Assembly: GCA_958295665.1 (NCBI GenBank)
Contig: OY282558.1
Location: forward strand, 308,546,092-308,610,091
Direction: 5' to 3'
DNA from: Tipula vernalis
Lineage: Eukaryota > Arthropoda > Insecta > Diptera > Tipulidae
DNA: 64,000 bases
Shown: piece after piece, positions 58,015 to 64,000 of the stretch
Numbering within the stretch: the first letter of the stretch is position 1
How the letters are laid out: every line of letters starts with the position of its first letter
Made by a program: the position numbers and the translations under genes
The notes under the pieces: model-generated
Seen by the model: the letters and a program-made list of their open reading frames with translations, nothing else
Databases searched by the model: none
What the model was told of the DNA's origin: nothing

Positions 58015-58457
58015 CGAGGGAACAACCTGAACAAGTAACCCGCGTGTAGTACCTAAAACAAAACGCGCTATGAAAACAAAAAAAAAACAAAAGAAAAGTA
58101 TTAGACGCTTGACAATTTCACAGAACTTAATTTGAATGATAGGAAATGATGAAATTATATAAATTTTAAACAGGATATTTAAAGAATTGAGAACTTAACA
58201 GGATATTTAACGGATAATAAATGTTAATAAATAATAAAAATAAAAAAATACAAGTTTATTTTTCTTCCATAGCCGATAAAATGTTATTTGCCAAACCGTT
58301 GACCTCGGGTACTCTGAAACTTACGACACGCGGTTAGATTTCAGCGACCGCCAAATAAATTCCTGACCTAGTTTAACTTTTTTCTTAATTTTTTCCTTAG
58401 CGACGTCTAAAGGGCCTCGATGAACATATGGGACGGACCCGATCGAAACGTTAGGAA

Positions 58458-59690
58458 CAGGGCTGGAAACCACAAAAATATTGTGTAGTGTGGTTTGGTG
58501 GTTTCACAAGATGTAAAACCGTGGTACGGCATGGGTCTACGGTATGATAAAGCTTCAAACCATGGTATGGGTGTTATACCTTGGTTTCGGTATGATATAT
58601 TCTATTAAAAATTTAAATCAAACTGTAGTGGTTAATTTTTTTAATCCAAATAAAAAATACATAAAATAAAGATGAATATAAAAATACAGAAAATAATTCA
58701 ATTTCTCACATCAGCCTTTTCAATAATATAACATAATGAAACTTTTATTTAATTTTTCTTTCAAATTAATTATTAAAATATCATCTAATAAATTATCGTC
58801 GATAGACGATCTTAATAAAGACAAAATGAATTTTAAGGTTGAGAAACTTCTTTCAACCGAAACCTACGTAGCCAGAACTGTTGTTGCTAGTTGAAACAAT
58901 AACCTATATCGGTTCGAGATAATTTTCAGTTTGTTCCAATATTCGAAAATGTTTTCATCTTTTCGAAGCCGTTGAATTCCATTAAATGATTGCAAAACTT
59001 CCTCAATATTAAGATTAACACTAGCAGTGTTGTTCTCAGACACAACCGAACTCACGAGTTGGTCCAGTATGTCTTCCTCGCCACTTCCGCCGTATGTTGA
59101 AGTTTCATTTAATTCTCCCGATGCTAGATCATCAGTGGGTGTTCTAGATTTTTCCTCCGATTTATTTAAATATGCGTACATTTCACATAAATGTTTCACA
59201 GCTCTGTTTTTCATTTCTTTTGATAAAAGTATTTGGTACCTTGGATCCAAATAAACTGCCGCCAGAATAGGACCAGCTTCGGTCCCTTTAAAAAGTTTAT
59301 CCGCTTGAATCTTTATTGCTTTGGCTAACAGAGTTGCTAGGTTTGTTTTCATTATAGAAATAGATTCATGGCACATTGGCCAAATAGCGAAAGCCTGACT
59401 TAAAGTGAGTTGATCGTTTTGTAGCTGTAGCGTTGCAGAATAAAAAGGCTTCAAAACTGTTACAATTATTGGAATTGTTGCCCAAATACCATCTCGGAGC
59501 TTTAGTTCTGGAAATGCATCTGCAAACAATTCACAAAAAGGTTTTAGTTCTAACAATCTCTCGAGCATAATGAACACTGAATTCCATCTTGTTGTGTTAC
59601 ACCAAGATAAGTAAAGATTTTGTCTATTTTCTGAAACTGCTGCTAGTGTTAAATAAGTATTAGTGTTATTATCTTTTTATGGCTTTACGT
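58458..59690 (-). pseudogene. hAT-superfamily transposase relic with one terminal repeat
   Basis: Minus-strand open frame 59577-58864 (237 codons), readable upstream as LYLSWCNTTRWNSVFIMLER. It contains LKPFYSATLQLQNDQLTLSQ, AAVYLDPRYQILLS and FEYWNKLKIISNRYRLLFQL. After a TAG (about 58870) come VSVERSFSTLKFILSLLRSS and DDNLLDDIL, the C-terminal hAT dimerisation block. The plus-strand sequence CAGGGCTGGAAACC at 58458 fits a hAT terminal repeat. The N-terminal part (BED finger, first catalytic Asp) and the other end are missing. Confidence 0.8.
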
Positions 59691-59699
59691 TTAAAGTTC

Positions 59700-60720
59700 A
59701 GTAAGATGTTGAAGGGAAATCAAAAATTCCATTTCTCTACAAATCAACAAGATAAATTAACAGTAGCAACCCTAATTTTATTGACCAATCGTCAATAACG
59801 GTTGGCTGCCATCGGGCAAAAGCAGGATAAACGCCTCTCGAGGAAAAAATAAAAATGGTGCTATTGATAAAATGCCACTTCTTGTCTGAATCGCGACAAA
59901 AGAATACTATATTTAGCAATCAGATCGGATTTTCAAAGCATATATTTAGTAACGAAACACAGTTTTGAACAACAATCTGAAACGTTAAATTATCAGGAAG
60001 CCCGTTTTAAAAAATTTCGATAGGTGTAATCCATGATTCTCCAATCACCAATTGACGATTGGAAAAGTAAAGAATGACTATCGGAAACGAAATCAACTAA
60101 GATAAACCATCGCGCTCTACCGTCCATATAAAATGTATTGAAAGTACAATTATCGGAAGTAAAATGAACACCGATGGCCTCCATCAAAAGCATGATAATC
60201 CAGTCGTCAATAGACCTGCCTCATCCATATATTTTGACAGCTAAGTAGATTCGTTGAAGCCGTAGGCAAAATATATAAGAAATATTGTTGTATTCCATAT
60301 AAAGGGGATTTATTGTTTGTGAAACAATATCAAACTATTTTAAAAACGTTTCTATAATTAAAGTTACTGTAAAAATTTAATTTTTTGCTTAAAATGCAAA
60401 AATAAGATATCATATTTATGTTAGGCATGCACCTACAATTGTCAATTTACTTTTTTTTATTTTTTTATTTATTGTGCTGATCGCTAATACTAAATTGATT
60501 GAATTTGCTCGTAAATTCAACAATATTTATACATTTTTTTTCCTTAATTTAACAAATTCTCTTTCCTTAAACCCACAAAATTTTCTTGTTTAAAAAAAAA
60601 ATCACAAAAAAAACACAACAAACATCTACTGTTTAACCAAAAGTCCAATTTCAAAAACTTTTTATACAAACACAATCACTTTAATAATAACAAAAAATGA
60701 ATGTAACTACTGTTCGTATC
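59700..60720. other. Unassigned, possibly diverged repeats
   Basis: Two similar patches lie at ~59780 and ~60045 (CAATCGTCAAT and CAATTGACGATTGG). Minus-strand frames of 60-66 codons share an I-D/G-DW motif. Too weak to classify. From 60240 on, AT-rich with no frame. Confidence 0.35.
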
Positions 60721-60739
60721 TGTTTTGTTCTCGGTGTCA

Positions 60740-60965
60740 GAAAAAAAAACACGGCACGCACACACAAAAAAAAAAAATACTTTAAACACTTTAAAAAAAC
60801 CCGTTGAATTTGCTCAAGTCGCGAGAAAAATCCAAAAAAAAAAACCGGTCCGACCCTTTCAGTTTCTATCACTTGACTCCCTCCAGTTTCAAATTGTATT
60901 TTCCTTTTTGAGTCGGTCGTCCCAAAAAAAAAAACTTTTGGTATACAATACCAAAAAAAAAAAAC
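60740..60965. repeat. Cluster of A9-A12 homopolymer runs
   Basis: At least six runs of A separated by unique GC-containing segments (CACGGCACGCACACAC; CCGGTCCGACCCTTTCAG). No coding frame; function unknown. Confidence 0.7.
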
Positions 60966-60985
60966 ACAGGAATTTGGGGCATTAA

Positions 60986-61577
60986 GTAATGTACCCAATC
61001 AAAAAAACTATGATGGACTTTCACATAGTGTTTACAAGCAATAATCATAATGATTGTTGTTGTAAAAAAAATATGTCAATGGCACACTTTATGTACAGCG
61101 GTGGAATTTAGTTGGGCCACTAGAAATAAAACAACTATTTTTACTCGTAAAATTCAAATTTTTTTTTATTTACATTTTTTTATTGTACATTTTTTTGAAT
61201 TTTTTTACAAAATTATATACAAATTTTTAATCCTTTTTCCAATAAAAATCGATATTTTAGTAATAAATCCATAAAAATATATAACATATTATGACCATAC
61301 AAATGAATATTCATAAATTCGCTAATTAAAATCAAATATTCTCAATTATGTATATTAATTATAATTATCATACAGGCAAACGAGTGAATTTTGTGTTTTT
61401 GATATTTTTCAATTGGGACAAACTCGAGCGAATTTTACTTAATAGATATGAAATATTTACCATTTTCCCTTTAATTTGTCAAATTTCGTCGTAAAATGTG
61501 CTCAATTATCTGTATTTGGTATGAAATTAATAATATTTTGCCGGCTGAGAAGCATATACAAAATGAAAATGGCATTG
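60986..61577. other. AT-rich, no gene seen
   Basis: Long T runs and no supported frame. Confidence 0.5.
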
Positions 61578-61745
61578 TTATTTATTGAAAAACGTGCCAT
61601 TTTGCTCGTAAAATGCAATGGCATTTCTCACTTTTCGGCGAGAATAGTTCAATTCATCCGCCATTTTCTGCATATTGCCATGTGCTTGGTAACTATTCCA
61701 AATCCCCTCTCGTTCACCAGGGCTCGTGCTTTTATTTTTTCCCAT
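61578..61745 (-). pseudogene. Tc1/mariner-type N-terminal helix-turn-helix fragment
   Basis: Minus-strand ATG at 61745 reads MGKNKSTSPGEREGIWNSYQ, AHGNMQKMADELNYSRRKVR, NAIAFYEQNGTFF and stops. The spacing is that of the first DNA-binding unit of a Tc1-type transposase (ERxxI...G...xxxAxxLxxSRxxVRxxIxxYxxxG). No catalytic part follows. A small domesticated gene is possible but not supported further. Confidence 0.5.
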
Positions 61746-62788
61746 ATTATCCAAAATATAAATAAAACACGGAAAAGTCAAAATATTAGTCAACCCTACT
61801 CACCGTACGATTTAATTAAAATACTTGGAGTTTTACGCATTCGGTTCTATTTATAGTAAAAATCCATTTATATATTGAAAACAGTAAATCACTTTTTTAA
61901 ATAAATAATAAACATGAACAAAGGAACATTTCATGATACAGACAAATTGTTTTTATTTAGATTATTATTATGAGTTAAATGTTTTATAATTTTTTTTAGT
62001 AGTGGTTTAATTCAAATGCCGCAACTGTATGTCCAATTACATTAATGCATCATGAAATTAGTTCGTATAATTTCTTGCTTAGTCGCAATTTGACACTTTT
62101 CAGTGTGTCATTTTTTTATTTTGATTTTGTATGAGTACAACCAGAGCCTACTCTATAAATAAGAGCCTCCACATTGACTGTATTTTTTACTAAGCTTAAA
62201 ATAAAGTACATACAATTTTTTCTTTACTATGAAACTATATGGGAAAACGATTGTTTTCATTTACATTTTTAGTTTATAAGAATTATGAGCTTTTATATTA
62301 TTTTTTTACGAAAATGTTCATAAAACATGTAATTTTATTTGATTGAAAAATCGAATAAAGAAAATATTTATTTCTTAGTGAAAATCCTCTTGGGTTGATT
62401 TAATTTTTTTGTTTTCTTCTCGCTCATAGCATATTGTTATAATTTTTTCTGTTAGACTCTCTTTGATTTATTTTAATTTTGGCTGTTCAGCGAAGACGTG
62501 AAGAGACATAAACTCCATAGATTCGAATCGAAACTGATATTACAATATCCCACCCACAACAAGCGATACCAGACATTTTATACTTTTCCATTCATTAATT
62601 TGACTAGAGCTTAAAATGATGTAAATAACTGAGTTTTCAGTTTATTTGAAAAAAAAGTTGCATGTATTTCACAGATTTTTTTAGCAGACAATCTTTTTTA
62701 AGTTCTAATTCATTTAATAATACATAACACACAAATTAACCTACACGTAATAAACATTAAAAGGAATTTTTCGTTTGATTTATACAAT
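61746..62788. other. AT-rich, no gene seen
   Basis: No supported coding frame or strong repeat. Confidence 0.5.
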
Positions 62789-63262
62789 GACGGTCAACTC
62801 AACAATACCAATTCGGTGAAATCAATTCGGCGACGGTAAACTCGGCAACGGTTGACTCAGCCATAGCCAATTCGGCAACGGTCGACTCGGCGACGGTCAA
62901 GATGGTTTACCCAGTCAGAAAGTCCTTTTAGAAAAATTACTTGCCATTTTTATCGTCATATTCATTACCACCAATAGGAAAAAATGCCAGCATTCTTTCT
63001 AAGGACTCAAGGTATTTATTTTCCTTTTCCACTTTTGAATTTTTCTATTTCGTGTAAGATCTGTCTATTTGGGAAATTACTTCAGAAAATGATGATTTGC
63101 CCCAAAAAAATATACAGTAATTTCCATTAATTTTGTAATATTTTATGCCGTAGCCAAGATGAACATCGTTTCCGAGCCGACCGTGGCCAATCACTAAGTT
63201 AGTATCCAAGTTGACTATCGCCGAGTTAGCCATCGCCGAGTAAGCCATCGCCGAGTAAAACT
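62789..63262. repeat. Two inverted arrays of a 15-bp minisatellite
   Basis: Left array 62789-62905, units such as CAACTCGGCGACGGT, AAACTCGGCAACGGT and CGACTCGGCGACGGT. Right array 63147-63262, units such as CATCGCCGAGTTAGC and CATCGCCGAGTAAGC, the reverse complement. About 240 bases of unrelated sequence separate them. The right array yields a spurious AMAYSAMANSA frame. Confidence 0.85.
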
Positions 63263-63540
63263 CCAAAGAGTTACAATTGGCTTTGTCGCATATCGATTTT
63301 TAACTGTAACTTACAAAATTATCAACTGAATGAAAAATATTTATTTATTGTCTTGGTATGTCTAACACAAATCGATTGTTGCAAATGTTGTGTGATTTTT
63401 CTCTTATTGTTTTAGAATAATAGTTATATTTTAGAGAAGAGATCGAACCAAAAAAAACAGCAATTTTCTTTTACTGAACACTTTAATATCTTTTTCGCAT
63501 TTTTGTAAAAAAAATGAAACACAAAAGAACAAAACAGTCA
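63263..63540. other. AT-rich, no gene seen
   Basis: No supported frame. Confidence 0.5.
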
Positions 63541-63913
63541 TTAGGGGGCTTTTGAACCCAGCTTAAATAGATTCAGAAGGGATTTTTGAAGCTCGTTTGG
63601 TTCTTTTAATAAATTGTTCGGTTGGACGTCAATTTCATTCGCCTTGGTGAAATTGAGATATTTCTCACTTTCTATATTGCTTCTTTTTAATTCCTGAAGC
63701 AAATCTTCTTGTAAAAAATTAAGTAATTTTTTTTTCCGATTTGATCGACCACTTGATGTTGAAATGTCAAGCGAAACAATTCTTCTCTGAAAAATATAAA
63801 AATAATCTATAATAAATAAGTTTTTGATTGAACTTTTGTAAACATACCGAAATTTGTGTGTCAAATTTTTTATTTGATCCAATTTTTTGGTACACCGTTA
63901 TCGGCCAGCTCAT
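63541..63913 (-). CDS. Possible two-exon small gene, unknown function
   Basis: Minus-strand exon 1 (63913-63848) encodes MSWPITVYQKIGSNKKFDTQ and IS. A 61-nt intron (GTATGT...TTTTTCAG) follows in phase 0. Exon 2 (63786-63541) encodes RRIVSLDISTSSGRSNRKKK, a charged helical part LLNFLQEDLLQELKR, and ends LFKLGSKAP with TAG/TAA context (stop TAA). 103 residues in all, no signal or membrane segment. The overlapping upstream frame LLLESWKEIIEDLTWTKRN also looks protein-like, so exon 1 may be wrong and the gene may begin outside the window. I do not recognise the family. Confidence 0.35.
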
Positions 63914-64000
63914 TTTTTATTTTAATGGATACTGCCAAATTTCTTTTTGTCCACGTTAAATCCTCAATAATTTCCTTCCAGGACTCCAACAAAAGCCTAG

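Noticed and set aside
57823..58038. Plus frame of 71 codons
   Set aside because: Within the right part of a MITE and running over its end.

Overview
The window is AT-rich animal DNA, almost certainly from an insect (a dipteran is my best guess, but the order is not proven). The evidence is short GT-AG introns of about 60-75 nt in two genes, an arthropod-type TATA plus TCAGT promoter, a LOA/Jockey-type non-LTR element whose ORF1 looks like DUF4780, and Penelope, BEL/Pao, gypsy, Tc1, Harbinger and hAT remains. There are no bacterial-style operons, CRISPR arrays or recognisable tRNA/rRNA genes.

Host genes. (1) 4594-6581 (+): the last five exons of an ABCC (MRP-type) transporter gene. Reading frame and splice sites are intact, but every ATP-binding motif of the second nucleotide-binding domain is lost. 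(2) 10184-10460 (+): a two-exon gene for a 67-residue secreted acidic peptide with its own TATA box and initiator. (3) 14862 to beyond 43669 (+): a large gene for a single-pass membrane protein. A short exon 1 encodes a transmembrane helix followed by a Cys-x-Cys and three lysines. After a 25.4-kb intron, five exons encode a tail with about 26 Tyr-x-x-(Ile/Leu/Val) motifs and a poly-proline site. The frame is open for 976 codons and the last visible exon ends in a strong splice donor, so the gene continues. The layout resembles vertebrate transmembrane adaptors such as PAG1/LAT by analogy only. (4) A possible small two-exon minus-strand gene at 63541-63913.

Mobile DNA fills the rest. From left to right: a possibly intact LOA-type non-LTR element running off the left edge (1-3551, -); a BEL/Pao gag relic (8.2-8.8 kb); a terminal-inverted-repeat MITE family (11.7-12.4 and 44.0-44.5 kb); a MITE split by a reverse-transcriptase element (16.1-19.2 kb); several fold-back elements; a 173-bp tandem repeat (24.9-25.4 kb); MITEs nested inside one another (26.1-27.6 kb); a Harbinger-like element (30.06-31.45 kb); a 5.3-kb transposon with 0.45-kb inverted ends, containing an unnamed transposase and a Tc1 element whose transposase has a spliceosomal intron (33.7-39.0 kb).

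From 44029 to 54934 a 5.45-kb segment is present twice in direct tandem, almost without differences. Each copy carries two inverted, 5'-truncated Penelope-like elements (GIY-YIG endonuclease) whose ends contain a hammerhead ribozyme motif, four in all. The right end holds gypsy and hAT relics, another MITE, a Tc1-type N-terminal fragment and a pair of inverted 15-bp minisatellite arrays.

All calls are from reading the sequence; no database search was possible.
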